Assembly: GCA_964602475.1 (NCBI GenBank)
Contig: CAZRRN010000002.1
Coordinates: 34,383 to 98,382 of the forward strand
Direction: 5' to 3'
Origin: SZUA-448 sp964602475
GTDB lineage: Bacteria > Bacillota > Clostridia > Lachnospirales > Lachnospiraceae
Length of the DNA stretch: 64,000 bases
This document shows positions 50,645 through 59,177 of the stretch, piece after piece. A program made the position numbers and the translations under genes. Under the pieces are notes generated by a model. That model ran no database searches. It was not told the DNA's origin and worked only from the letters and a program-made list of their open reading frames with translations. Every line of letters begins with the position of its first letter. Within the stretch, counting starts at the first letter, position 1.

Positions 50645-51895
50645 TCATTCGATATGATATGTTTCCTTAAATTCAGAATAAAATTCCTGACGAATCTTAT
50701 GATATTGAGACATCGACATACCTGCAGAACGGATTGTACCTTTTTTTAAATGCATTTGAAATGTATTTTCTATCAGCTTTGACATTGAAACATCTTTTTT
50801 ATTTTTCATAATAAAATGATACATTGTTATAATATTATTCGTTATTAGAACAATCGCCGACTCCATACTGCTCGGAAGTGCATCCTTTTCTGTCTGCTCT
50901 TGAATGATTTTAATAAGTTCTTCAGGAAAATCATTTTCACGAGCCAGCTCTTCTGAAGTTACCGTGATATCATTTTGAAGAATTTTTGCCATATCGCAAT
51001 ATAATGCCGCAACATAGGTCAGTTCCTCTTTTGCGCCAACTTTTTTCGCTATTCTTCCGGAAAGTACAGCAAGTTCCTCACAGCGTTCAAACTGTTTTTG
51101 AGAACACTCTTTCATTTTCTTTTGAAGTATATAATCCGAGCGGATCAGCATAGCAATATCAGGAGCACTGTAAGAGCATTCTATTTGAGATACCGGTTCT
51201 TCGATTTTAATAACAGAATCATCTGTTTCTAACACCTTATAAGTAAGTTCTTTGATTGGAATACAAATGTGGTATTTAATTAATAAAGCAAACGGTATCA
51301 TCAAATTAATTAAAAAAACAGTAATTATTTCATTCAATATTCCGTATTCAGATATAGTATACCTACTGAATAATAGCGATAAAAGAAGCTGCAGAAATAA
51401 ATTTGAAAAAAAGTAATATACCGATTTTTTTCTGTCATTAATTCCCGATATCGTGAGTATAGCAAGTATTCCATAAATTGTATGAATTATGTCTGTATAC
51501 GTAATTCCATGATTTAAAATTCCAACAAGAAAAAGCATTGAAAGAAGGTAAACATTAGCAAAAATCCCATCAAACAGACCTGCCAGCAGAACGGCTCCAA
51601 GAAAATACATGGAAAAGCAGATAATAAGAGGGTTTGAAAAACATATCATCATCAGAGATAGCATATAAATGCTGACCAGAAACCATGCGGCCATTGGTAT
51701 CCTGTCAATCATATGTCTGCTCGAAATCGTTTTACATATTAATAAAATACAAATACCTGCCAATGCATAAAAAAAACAAAATACAGTCTTATTCTCTGCT
51801 CCATCAAATAAATAAATAAGCAGCGAAAAAGAAATCGTAATTAGAAATATCCATATAGAAGTAATGAATACGGACTTTCCGTATCTAAATTTCAT
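50645..51895 (-). CDS. Degenerate PgpH/YqfF-type membrane protein without catalytic HD motif
   Basis: This 416-residue protein has about six membrane spans (residues 10-205) and a cytoplasmic helical domain (about 255-410) with the pattern of the HD domain of PgpH, the c-di-AMP phosphodiesterase. The usual EHS...HDIGK block is changed to ERC (270-272) and ALYCDMAK (297-304), so the metal-binding histidines are missing. The C-terminal part (SMESAIVLITNN ... MSMSQYHKIRQEFYSEF) still matches PgpH. The large outside sensor domain is absent; PgpH is about 700 residues. Position between phoH and ybeY is that of pgpH. A loss-of-activity relative is likely; a c-di-AMP-binding role is inference. Confidence 0.72.
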   Translation of the reverse strand: MKFRYGKSVFITSIWIFLITISFSLLIYLFDGAENKTVFCFFYALAGICILLICKTISSRHMIDRIPMAAWFLVSIYMLSLMMICFSNPLIICFSMYFLGAVLLAGLFDGIFANVYLLSMLFLVGILNHGITYTDIIHTIYGILAILTISGINDRKKSVYYFFSNLFLQLLLSLLFSRYTISEYGILNEIITVFLINLMIPFALLIKYHICIPIKELTYKVLETDDSVIKIEEPVSQIECSYSAPDIAMLIRSDYILQKKMKECSQKQFERCEELAVLSGRIAKKVGAKEELTYVAALYCDMAKILQNDITVTSEELARENDFPEELIKIIQEQTEKDALPSSMESAIVLITNNIITMYHFIMKNKKDVSMSKLIENTFQMHLKKGTIRSAGMSMSQYHKIRQEFYSEFKETYHIE

Positions 51896-51897
51896 CG

Positions 51898-52908
51898 TTA
51901 TTTATTGCCCCTTTTTTTTCTGTATTTCTTATCTTTTTCGGATTCTGTTCGATTTCTATTTTCATACTGTTCATATGCATTTACAATCTTCTGTACCAAA
52001 GGATGACGTACAACATCCTTTGAAGTCAATCTTGCAACAGCAATGTCTTCTATCTTACCCAACACAGCTAATGCGATATCAAGACCGGAAGCTTGTCCGC
52101 TTGGAAGATCCTTTTGTGTTAAATCTCCGGTTATAATAACCTTCGAACCAAATCCGATTCTTGTTAAAAACATTTTCATCTGTGCAGGAGTTGTATTCTG
52201 AGCTTCATCCAGAATAATAAATGCATTATCCAGAGTACGTCCTCTCATATAGGCCAGTGGTGCTACTTCAATCAGTCCTTTTTCAGTGTTTTTGGCAAAT
52301 CCGTCTGCACCCATAATTTGGTATAATGCATCATATAATGGACGAAGATAAGGATCCACTTTGCTTTGCAGATCGCCTGGAAGAAACCCAAGCTTCTCAC
52401 CGGCTTCAATTGCCGGTCTTGTCAAAATAATACGGTTAACTTCATCATTTTTAAATGCATTTACAGCTGCAGCCATAGCAAGATAAGTCTTTCCTGTACC
52501 TGCAGGACCTACTCCGAATACAATCATATGATTCCGTATCATATCAACATAGGTCTTCTGTCCAAGTGTTTTTGGCCGAATCGGTTTCCCGCTTATCGTA
52601 TAGCATACAAGATCCTTGTCTACTTCCTCAATTGCATCGGGTTTTTCATCAAATGACATGGATAATAAATAGTTGACTTTTTGTTCACTGATTGTATCCC
52701 CGTGCTCAGAGCTTCGAACCAGCTGGCCAAATACCTCCATCGCTTTATCTACCTTCTCATGTTCTCCTACCAGCTTAATTTCATCATCTCTAGCAATAAC
52801 CGTAACATTTAGGGATCGTTCTATTTTTTTCACATACACATCATATTGTCCGAATATATTTTTTTGATGTTCAACCGAAACCGGAAGGATTCGTTCCGAT
52901 ATACTCAT
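51898..52908 (-). CDS. phoH: PhoH-family ATPase
   Basis: This 336-residue protein has an N-terminal KH-like region (about 30-100) and a C-terminal PhoH ATPase domain with GPAGTGKTYLAMAAAV (Walker A), AFIILDEAQNTTP (Walker B) and TRIGFGSKVIITGD. It is thought to act in RNA metabolism together with YbeY. AAGGAGATATTCTTT precedes ATG 52908. The stop is two bases before the start of the PgpH-like gene. Confidence 0.96.
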   Translation of the reverse strand: MSISERILPVSVEHQKNIFGQYDVYVKKIERSLNVTVIARDDEIKLVGEHEKVDKAMEVFGQLVRSSEHGDTISEQKVNYLLSMSFDEKPDAIEEVDKDLVCYTISGKPIRPKTLGQKTYVDMIRNHMIVFGVGPAGTGKTYLAMAAAVNAFKNDEVNRIILTRPAIEAGEKLGFLPGDLQSKVDPYLRPLYDALYQIMGADGFAKNTEKGLIEVAPLAYMRGRTLDNAFIILDEAQNTTPAQMKMFLTRIGFGSKVIITGDLTQKDLPSGQASGLDIALAVLGKIEDIAVARLTSKDVVRHPLVQKIVNAYEQYENRNRTESEKDKKYRKKRGNK

Positions 52909-52938
52909 AAAGAATATCTCCTTATACGTTCTTTCACT

Positions 52939-54165
52939 TTATTTCTGATCGTTCACTTCTTGAATTAATTCTTCCGGATTTAGCTCCTGATAATTCCAAA
53001 AGCGTCCCTCCATGATGACTGTTCCTGACATAAAACATGTTTCATCTTTAATTTTTATCTTAACCTGATCCGAAACCAAACAAAAACCATCTGTCTGCCA
53101 TTGTTCCAACCATTGAATGTATTGCTGATACATTTTTTCAGTCAGCTGCGAATAGCTGTATACAGCAGGATACTCCTTATATTCCATACAAGATATTGTA
53201 GTATGTGAAATCGGAAGATACAGATTGTTTGAAATTTTCCACTGAGTTGTTTTTTTTATTATATCACACTCAGTATAGTTATTACCATACAGATATGAAA
53301 AAATATTTTTATTAAAAGAATCAATCATAATTCCATAAGAACATTTTCCGCTATATTCTTTTATCTTATAATTGACTGACATTTTATCTTCATAGGGAAC
53401 AATAGCACGAATGTTTATCTGCCCCTCTGCTTTGGTTGGTCTTTTTAATAAAACTGTTTCGTATTCATCAACCGTTTTCAGTACGCCCATAATCAGAACA
53501 TCACCTGTACAGACAACATCCCCGCTTTTTACCATCGGAGTTCCGCTCTGCGTAATAATATCAACTACAATCCCGTTTTGACCGGCTACCATATTTCGAT
53601 ATTCAGATTCTGCCGCAATATCAACCGTTTTAAATACAGTTTCTTTTATTCGTAGTGTGAGTCTGCTTCCTTTTAGTTCAACGGAAACCCAACCGATATC
53701 AGGAAAATCTTCTCGTATACAGGCTTCTAGATAAGAGCAATCTATTTTTGAGCATCTGGTTCCAAATCCAATTTTATTATCATATAAATACTGGATCATC
53801 TGCTCCTCTGTATGTAAGCTATTCCCTTCCAACTGTATATCCCATAGAAATGTTGAAAGAATATAAATGAGCAGAACAGCAATTAATACACCTGGTATTA
53901 ACGCAATATGTTTAAAAGAGCGATAAATCAAAAAAGGAATCCCATTTTTTTTAATGATTTTCGGAAAACATTTTGTTTTTCGAACAATAGGTAGAAGTTC
54001 CCTATATTCGTTTATTCCGATTTGAAACCGATAACCGTCGTTCGCTGCTGTCATATTATAGATTTGCAGACTTCTTTTTGCACAGATATTAATAAACCGC
54101 TCTACCTGTTTATTAGTTATCTCTGCAGTTACATAGCCTTTGAACCAAAGCTTAAGATTATTCAT
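52939..54165 (-). CDS. yqfD: Sporulation protein YqfD
   Basis: This 408-residue protein has one membrane span near residues 88-110 and a large outside beta domain. Family phrases are WDIQLEGNSLHTEEQM and NGIVVDIITQSGTPMVKSGDVV. It is a sigma-E-dependent sporulation protein in Bacillus and Clostridia, of uncertain molecular role. AAGGAGAACAGA precedes ATG 54165. It lies between yqfC and phoH, as in Bacillus. Confidence 0.93.
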   Translation of the reverse strand: MNNLKLWFKGYVTAEITNKQVERFINICAKRSLQIYNMTAANDGYRFQIGINEYRELLPIVRKTKCFPKIIKKNGIPFLIYRSFKHIALIPGVLIAVLLIYILSTFLWDIQLEGNSLHTEEQMIQYLYDNKIGFGTRCSKIDCSYLEACIREDFPDIGWVSVELKGSRLTLRIKETVFKTVDIAAESEYRNMVAGQNGIVVDIITQSGTPMVKSGDVVCTGDVLIMGVLKTVDEYETVLLKRPTKAEGQINIRAIVPYEDKMSVNYKIKEYSGKCSYGIMIDSFNKNIFSYLYGNNYTECDIIKKTTQWKISNNLYLPISHTTISCMEYKEYPAVYSYSQLTEKMYQQYIQWLEQWQTDGFCLVSDQVKIKIKDETCFMSGTVIMEGRFWNYQELNPEELIQEVNDQK

Positions 54166-54175
54166 TCTGTTCTCC

Positions 54176-54541
54176 TTACGAAAACACGATACTATGAATG
54201 ATTCCGGTTATTTTCATCTCGTCTTTAGTGTAGTATGCAATGCAGAGATCATTTCCTTGGATTTGAACAGTATATTGTCTGGTCTGTATTTTGATTACAT
54301 ATCCTGTATATTCTGTGATTTTTTTATAGTTTTCAATTAATAAAGAAGTTCTGCCCTGTAATGTCATAATCGGTGCACCGGCAAATACATCAGGTGAAAC
54401 AGAAAGTGCCAGAGATATTGATTCCAAATAGGTGGCACGTTCCTCTGCACGGATTTTCGCTTCTTCTTTTTTTATATGGTTCAGCTCCTGCTTTCTTTCG
54501 CTGATGGTTTTTTTGTGTCTTGATTTCTTATCATAATTCAA
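54176..54541 (-). CDS. yqfC: YabP/YqfC-family sporulation protein
   Basis: This protein of about 121 residues ends in the YqfC/YabP domain (about 45-121), with APIMTLQGRTSLLIENYK, YVIKIQTRQY and GIIHSIVF. A basic, Lys/Arg/Glu-rich N-terminus is longer than in the Bacillus protein. I favour TTG 54541 because AAAGGA lies seven bases upstream; ATG 54568 (130 residues) has no ribosome-binding site and sits three bases after a TATAAT. It precedes yqfD by ten bases, the Bacillus order. Confidence 0.85.
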   Translation of the reverse strand: MNYDKKSRHKKTISERKQELNHIKKEEAKIRAEERATYLESISLALSVSPDVFAGAPIMTLQGRTSLLIENYKKITEYTGYVIKIQTRQYTVQIQGNDLCIAYYTKDEMKITGIIHSIVFS

Positions 54542-54617
54542 AGCAAAATCCTTTATGATGTTAATCATAGTATTATATGATAAAAAACAGTCATCATGCG
54601 TTTTTATGATAAAAAAA

Positions 54618-54640
54618 GCAACCGGTATAAAACCGATTGC
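54618..54640 (-). terminator. rplS terminator
   Basis: The arms 54632-54640 and 54618-54626 pair over nine bases with one G-U in the minus-strand RNA, followed by a run of seven T. It ends the ylxM-ffh-...-rplS cluster after rplS. Confidence 0.85.
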
Positions 54641-54648
54641 TCTTATAA

Positions 54649-54999
54649 TTATTTTCTAATTACTTCCTTTAACTTTGCACGTTTGCCGACTCTGTCACGA
54701 AGATAGAACAACTTTGCACGTCTTGCTTTACCATGACGAATAACTTCAATCTTTTCAACAATCGGTGAATGTAACGGCCAGGTCTTCTCTACTCCGACAC
54801 CGTTGGAACTCTTTCTTACTGTAAAGGTTTCTCTGACACCACTGTTCTGACGCTTAAGGATAACACCTTCAAATGCCTGTGTTCTTTCCTTGTTGCCTTC
54901 TTTTACTTTAGCATATACCTTAACGGTATCGCCTACACGGAACTCAGGAACTTCAGTCTTTAACTGTCCTGCTTCGATGTTCTTGATGATTTCGTTCAT
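54649..54999 (-). CDS. rplS: 50S ribosomal protein L19
   Basis: This 116-residue protein at the 30S-50S interface has [42 protein letters not shown]-like [17 protein letters not shown] and [29 protein letters not shown] precedes ATG 54999. It is downstream of trmD but also has its own promoter (55106-55134) and a structured leader. Confidence 0.98.
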   Translation of the reverse strand: MNEIIKNIEAGQLKTEVPEFRVGDTVKVYAKVKEGNKERTQAFEGVILKRQNSGVRETFTVRKSSNGVGVEKTWPLHSPIVEKIEVIRHGKARRAKLFYLRDRVGKRAKLKEVIRK

Positions 55000-55018
55000 T
55001 CTATTCCTCCTTATACTA

Positions 55019-55089
55019 GATGTTCTTACTACGTCCTTCTATGGCAAACCCTTAAAGCTACTTTGGTTTATTTCGTACAGAGGAACATC
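55019..55089 (-). promoter_or_regulatory. Structured rplS leader (candidate L19 autoregulatory leader)
   Basis: GATGTTC (minus strand, 55089-55083) can pair with GAACATC (55025-55019) over seven bases and enclose about 57 bases. The helix begins just after the predicted transcription start and ends about 19 bases before the rplS start. L19 leaders are known in Firmicutes; membership is not tested. Of the 197-base gap 55000-55196, bases 55135-55196 show nothing further. Confidence 0.55.
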
Positions 55090-55105
55090 CGTCTCACGAT
55101 GAAAC

Positions 55106-55134
55106 ATTATAGCATGCATGCCTTGCAAATGCAA
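55106..55134 (-). promoter_or_regulatory. rplS promoter
   Basis: On the minus strand TTGCAT (55134-55129) and a perfect TATAAT (55111-55106) are spaced by 17 bases, about 105 bases before the rplS ATG. Confidence 0.82.
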
Positions 55135-55196
55135 GAACTTTATAAGCAAATTTGTTTATTTAAATCTGTTTACCTGATTCTGTTTATCTCTTTTAT

Positions 55197-55940
55197 TCAT
55201 CGTGGCGATTTATCTAATGTATTTATTAACCAGGCTTTTTCTTTCTCAGTAAGACAAGCATCTATAAGAAGTTCAGGTCTGCGTTCTGCTGTTCGTATCA
55301 ATGACTGCTCTCTACGCCATTTTTCGATATTGGCATGATGCCCGGAAAGAAGAACCTGCGGAACGGGCTCTCCCATAAATTCTTCCGGTCTTGTATATTG
55401 AGGATATTCCAGCAAGGAATCCTGAAAGCTCTCAAACTCTGCCGAGGCTTCATTATTCAGTACACCGGGTACAAGTCTCGAGATACAGTCAATCATTATC
55501 ATGGCAGGAAGTTCACCTCCGGTAAGTACATAATCCCCAACCGAAACATAATCTGTAACAATCAATCGAAGCACGCGTTCGTCAATTCCTTCATAGTGTC
55601 CGCACAGCAGAATGATATCAGTTTCACAAGCCAGCTCTTCTGCTTTTTGCTGCTTAAATAACGAGCCCTGTGGTGTAAGATAAATTACTTTGGGATTTAT
55701 CGGATGATAGGTATCCATAATATAACGATAGGTCCTGTAAACGGGCGGAGCGGCCATCAGCATGCCTGCACCTCCTCCATACGTATAATCATCAACCCTG
55801 TTATGCTTGTTCTCGGAAAATTGCCGGATATCAATCAGCTCAACATGAATCAGTCCTGCGTCCTGTGCTCTGCCAAGAATACTGGAATGAAGAACCGTTA
55901 AAAATTGTTCCGGAAATAATGTCATGACATAAAAATTCAT
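55197..55940 (-). CDS. trmD: tRNA (guanine-37-N1)-methyltransferase
   Basis: This 247-residue SPOUT methyltransferase makes m1G37 in tRNAs and so prevents frameshifting. Family phrases are [33 protein letters not shown] and [25 protein letters not shown], which form the knot and SAM site. The catalytic Asp lies in the C-terminal part near PPVLLSGHH-like [18 protein letters not shown] precedes the ATG. It lies between rimM and rplS, the conserved order. Confidence 0.97.
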   Translation of the reverse strand: MNFYVMTLFPEQFLTVLHSSILGRAQDAGLIHVELIDIRQFSENKHNRVDDYTYGGGAGMLMAAPPVYRTYRYIMDTYHPINPKVIYLTPQGSLFKQQKAEELACETDIILLCGHYEGIDERVLRLIVTDYVSVGDYVLTGGELPAMIMIDCISRLVPGVLNNEASAEFESFQDSLLEYPQYTRPEEFMGEPVPQVLLSGHHANIEKWRREQSLIRTAERRPELLIDACLTEKEKAWLINTLDKSPR

Positions 55941-55976
55941 AGTTCTCCTATATAAAAAAATAATTGTATAATTCCA

Positions 55977-56486
55977 TCAGATTAATCCGGGCATCATATG
56001 GACTTTTACCAGAGCTTTTTCAACATCTACATCAAGCACACATTGCGGGATGACCGGAAGAAGTACTTCCTTTCCCTCTGGAGTTTTTACAACATAAACA
56101 TCATTTGCGCCTGTTTGAAGTACCTCGGTAATAATTCCAAGTTTTTCGTCAAGATCGGTAACGACAGCAGCGCCGATAATATCACATAAGAAATATTCGT
56201 CTTCTCCAAGCGGAATAGCATTTTCCCGTGATACAAGCAAATCCTTGTTTTTATATTTTTCAGCAATGTTGCGGTCACTAAATTGCTTAAATTTTAAAAT
56301 TACCATGTTCTTAAAGTATTTAACTTCTTCGATATCCAGCTCAACATGTTCTTTTCCTGTATCCATAAGAACAGATTTTACATTTTCAAAGCGCTTGATA
56401 TCATCCGTTGTAGGGTAAACCTTTACCTCACCACGAATGCCATGTGCACTAGCAATTACTCCGATACGTAAAAATTCCTGTTTCAT
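55977..56486 (-). CDS. rimM: Ribosome maturation factor RimM
   Basis: This 169-residue protein helps 30S head assembly with S19. It has an N-terminal RimM domain (LRIGVIASAHGIRGEVKV) and a C-terminal PRC-barrel (about 95-165; YFLCDIIGAAVVTD, GANDVYVVKTPEGKEVLLP). ATG 56486 follows AGGAGAAGA; the open frame extends to 56519 without support. It is downstream of khpA behind a hairpin and upstream of trmD. Confidence 0.95.
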   Translation of the reverse strand: MKQEFLRIGVIASAHGIRGEVKVYPTTDDIKRFENVKSVLMDTGKEHVELDIEEVKYFKNMVILKFKQFSDRNIAEKYKNKDLLVSRENAIPLGEDEYFLCDIIGAAVVTDLDEKLGIITEVLQTGANDVYVVKTPEGKEVLLPVIPQCVLDVDVEKALVKVHMMPGLI

Positions 56487-56523
56487 TCTTCTCCTGTTAT
56501 ACGATGTCCTGTCAGACAAAAAC

Positions 56524-56553
56524 AGTGTCCTGCCACATCAGTGGCAAGACACT
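56524..56553 (-). terminator. Hairpin between khpA and rimM
   Basis: The arms 56541-56553 and 56524-56536 pair over 13 bases with one G-U in the minus-strand RNA, followed by GTTTTTGTC. It lies within an otherwise continuous gene cluster, so it may act as a partial terminator that lowers rimM-trmD expression. Confidence 0.78.
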
Positions 56554-56559
56554 TAAGTC

Positions 56560-56790
56560 TTACTGCATTATCTCGACCACTACTTTTTTGTCATCCTTGG
56601 TTGCAGCTGCTTTTACCAAGGTACGGATAGATTTGGCAATTCGGCCTTGTTTACCGATCACCTTTCCCATATCATCCGGCGCAACTCTAAGCTCAACAAC
56701 AACTGCCTTGTCCGTTTCCGTTTCCGTGACCACAACTTCTTCAGGATGATCAACGAGTGCCATAGCAATGACTTGTACTAATTCTTTCAC
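56560..56790 (-). CDS. khpA: KH-domain RNA-binding protein KhpA
   Basis: This 76-residue single KH-domain protein begins VKELVQVIAMALVDHPEEV and contains APDDMGKVIGKQGRIAKSIR with the GKQG RNA-binding loop. KhpA works with KhpB in RNA binding and cell-size control. GTG 56790 follows GGAGACCAAA and gives the family length; the open frame to 56826 lacks a site. It lies between rpsP and rimM, the standard order. Confidence 0.94.
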   Translation of the reverse strand: MKELVQVIAMALVDHPEEVVVTETETDKAVVVELRVAPDDMGKVIGKQGRIAKSIRTLVKAAATKDDKKVVVEIMQ

Positions 56791-56837
56791 TTTGGTCTCC
56801 TTGCCATGCAGCAACAATCGCTGCAATCCCTTCTGAA

Positions 56838-57083
56838 TTATTTCACGATTCCGGCTTTTTTAAATAGTTTGGATACGGTTTCTGTCGGCTGTGCTCCGTT
56901 AGAAAGCCATTTCTTAGCAGACTCTTCATCTACACGAAATGCACTGGGTTCCTGATTAGGATCATACGTTCCGATTTCCTCGATGAAACGTCCGTCTCTC
57001 GGAGATCTGGAATCTGAAACAATGATTCTATAGAAAGGAGCCTTCTTTTGTCCCATTCTCTTTAATCTGATCTTTACTGACAT
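56838..57083 (-). CDS. rpsP: 30S ribosomal protein S16
   Basis: This 81-residue 30S protein has the motifs [35 protein letters not shown] [15 protein letters not shown] and [18 protein letters not shown] 57083 follows GGAGGTGAATTAC; an upstream ATG at 57092 precedes it by three codons. It lies 110 bases after ffh. Confidence 0.98.
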   Translation of the reverse strand: MSVKIRLKRMGQKKAPFYRIIVSDSRSPRDGRFIEEIGTYDPNQEPSAFRVDEESAKKWLSNGAQPTETVSKLFKKAGIVK

Positions 57084-57193
57084 GTAATTCACCTCCTTGA
57101 ATTATTTATATGTCAAATACTTTGTGCTGACTCGTTTTGATCATTTGATCTTCGAACCTTACACTGTAGTACCTGCATTCTTGAATAATTGTA

Positions 57194-58549
57194 CTAAAAG
57201 CCAAATGGGAATTTCATACCGCCAAGTCCGCGTTTTCCTTTGCCATTCATCATTCCAGACATCTGCTTCATCATTTTTTTCATTTGATCAAACTGCTTTA
57301 CAACACGGTTAACTTCTGCAATATCAACACCTGCACCTCTTGCAATTCTGTTCTTTCTGGATGGATTCAAAATATCCGGATTGGAGCGTTCCTTCTTTGT
57401 CATTGAAAAAATAATAGCTTCCACAGACTTCATTGCATCCTCAGTACTATCCAGATCAAAGCCCTTCATCTGTGAACTCATTCCTGGCATCATACCCATG
57501 ATCTGCTGAAGACCGCCCATTTTTTTCATCTGATGAATCTGATCAAGATAATCATTAAAATCAAATTCAGCTTTCTTCATTTTCTTAGAAAGTTCTTTTG
57601 CCTTTGCTTCATCTATTTCATTTTCCGCTTTTTCAATCAGCGAAAGAATATCACCCATACCAAGAATTCTAGAAGCCATACGATCAGGATAGAATTGCTC
57701 CAGATCATTTAATTTTTCACCAACTCCTGCATAAAGAATCGGTTTACCGGTTACTGCACGGATTGAAAGCGCTGCACCGCCTCTGGTATCACCGTCAAGC
57801 TTTGTTAGTATCACACCTGTTATATTAAGCTTTTCGTTAAAGCTTTCTGCAACATTGACAGCATCCTGTCCAGTCATGGCATCTACGGTAAGGAGAATAT
57901 TTTGAACCTTAACAGCTTCTTTTATTTCTACAAGTTCATCCATCATTTCTTCATCAATATGAAGACGTCCTGCAGTATCAATTATTACAAGATTATTGTT
58001 GTTCGTCACCGCATGCTGCATTGCAGCTTTTGCTATATTGACCGGTTTATGTCCTGTACCCATGGAAAATACCGGAACCCCAACCTTATCACCGTTGATT
58101 CTTAATTGATCAATCGCTGCTGGTCTGTAAATGTCACATGCTACAAGCAAAGGTGATTTTCCTTTGGCCTTAAATTTTGAAGCAAGCTTAGCTGATGCAG
58201 TTGTTTTACCTGCTCCCTGTAAACCAACCATCATTATAATTGTAATCTCACCGGCTGGGCGAAGTTCAATTTCTGTGGTTGTGCTTCCCATTAGGCGTAC
58301 AAGCTCTTCATTTACTATCTTAATCACAGTCTGTCCCGGTGTCAGACTGTTCATGACTTCCTGTCCGATAGCGCGTTCCTGCACATCAGAAATAAACTTC
58401 TTTACTACTTTAAAATTAACATCTGCTTCGAGGAGAGCCATTTTAACTTCTTTTAGCGCTGCTTTAACATCAGCTTCAGACAGCCTGCCCTTGCCTTTTA
58501 AGTTTTTAAATATATTTTGAAGCTTATCCGATAAACTGTCAAATGCCAT
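57194..58549 (-). CDS. ffh: Signal recognition particle protein Ffh
   Basis: This 451-residue GTPase binds 4.5S/6S RNA and signal sequences for co-translational membrane targeting. The N domain (about 1-85), the G domain with GLQGAGKTTASAKLA, DTAGRL and TKLDGDTRGGAAL, and the methionine-rich M domain (about 300-451) are all present, ending in a Gly-rich GKRGLGGMKFPF. It follows ylxM by 64 bases and is probably co-transcribed with it. Confidence 0.98.
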   Translation of the reverse strand: MAFDSLSDKLQNIFKNLKGKGRLSEADVKAALKEVKMALLEADVNFKVVKKFISDVQERAIGQEVMNSLTPGQTVIKIVNEELVRLMGSTTTEIELRPAGEITIIMMVGLQGAGKTTASAKLASKFKAKGKSPLLVACDIYRPAAIDQLRINGDKVGVPVFSMGTGHKPVNIAKAAMQHAVTNNNNLVIIDTAGRLHIDEEMMDELVEIKEAVKVQNILLTVDAMTGQDAVNVAESFNEKLNITGVILTKLDGDTRGGAALSIRAVTGKPILYAGVGEKLNDLEQFYPDRMASRILGMGDILSLIEKAENEIDEAKAKELSKKMKKAEFDFNDYLDQIHQMKKMGGLQQIMGMMPGMSSQMKGFDLDSTEDAMKSVEAIIFSMTKKERSNPDILNPSRKNRIARGAGVDIAEVNRVVKQFDQMKKMMKQMSGMMNGKGKRGLGGMKFPFGF

Positions 58550-58613
58550 ACTGATTATTCCTCATATTAATAATATAGATAAAATTACATACTATAGTTA
58601 AATCATCAAAGCA

Positions 58614-59057
58614 TTACAAACGATTGATCAAGTTCTCAGTCAGCTGTTCGATTGTATTGGCAAGAGAAATCTGTTCTTCCCTGTTTTCTTCAGCTTTTAA
58701 TCTAATTACGGTATCCTTGATCTTCCTTGCATCTTCCTGCAGCTTTTCAAACCGGCTTTTCAAACCAAGCTTCTCTTCATATTCCTTAAGCTGCTTTGAA
58801 CAACGCTTGATAATATCATATACTCCTTGCCTACTGATTCCGTTCTCAGCTGCAATCTCAGAAAGAGACATATCATTCATTACATATTCACCAAAGATTT
58901 CTTTCTTATAATCTCCTAGAAGTTCACTATAAAAGTCATATAAAAGTGATAATTCTACAAGCTCCTGTAATCCCTTGGAGATATCGGTATCATATGCAAA
59001 CGGAATGCTTTCCTGTCTGTTTATTGTACTGGAATCTTCGGTTTTTACTGTTATCAT
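58614..59057 (-). CDS. ylxM: YlxM-family SRP-associated DNA-binding-like protein
   Basis: This 147-residue helix-turn-helix protein of the UPF0122 family has LVELSLLYDFYSELL, LSEIAAENGISRQGVYDII and a C-terminal coiled coil. YlxM modulates the SRP cycle with Ffh in Streptococcus. It has about 30 extra N-terminal residues compared with the usual 110. GGCGGTGC before ATG 59057 is the ribosome-binding site and forms the inner edge of a perfect inverted repeat at 59063-59095. ffh is 64 bases downstream. Confidence 0.92.
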   Translation of the reverse strand: MITVKTEDSSTINRQESIPFAYDTDISKGLQELVELSLLYDFYSELLGDYKKEIFGEYVMNDMSLSEIAAENGISRQGVYDIIKRCSKQLKEYEEKLGLKSRFEKLQEDARKIKDTVIRLKAEENREEQISLANTIEQLTENLINRL

Positions 59058-59062
59058 AAAGC

Positions 59063-59095
59063 ACCGCCTGTAAAGTTTTTTTCTTTACAGGCGGT
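59063..59095 (-). promoter_or_regulatory. Perfect 13-bp inverted repeat abutting the ylxM promoter
   Basis: ACCGCCTGTAAAG (59063-59075) and CTTTACAGGCGGT (59083-59095) are exact complements around TTTTTTT. The dyad begins on the base after the -10 hexamer and covers the predicted start of transcription and the ylxM ribosome-binding site. It may be an operator, or a 5' hairpin in the mRNA. Confidence 0.75.
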
Positions 59096-59124
59096 AGTAT
59101 AAGCGATATAAGAAAATTTGTCAA
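59096..59124 (-). promoter_or_regulatory. ylxM-ffh operon promoter
   Basis: On the minus strand TTGACA (59124-59119) and TATACT (59101-59096) are spaced by 17 bases. It lies about 40 bases before the ylxM start, in the gap after the TrmH-type gene. Confidence 0.85.
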
Positions 59125-59177
59125 GTAAATTTCTTGACAGTCTGAAAATATTCTATATTTTTATGATCATTCGAATA

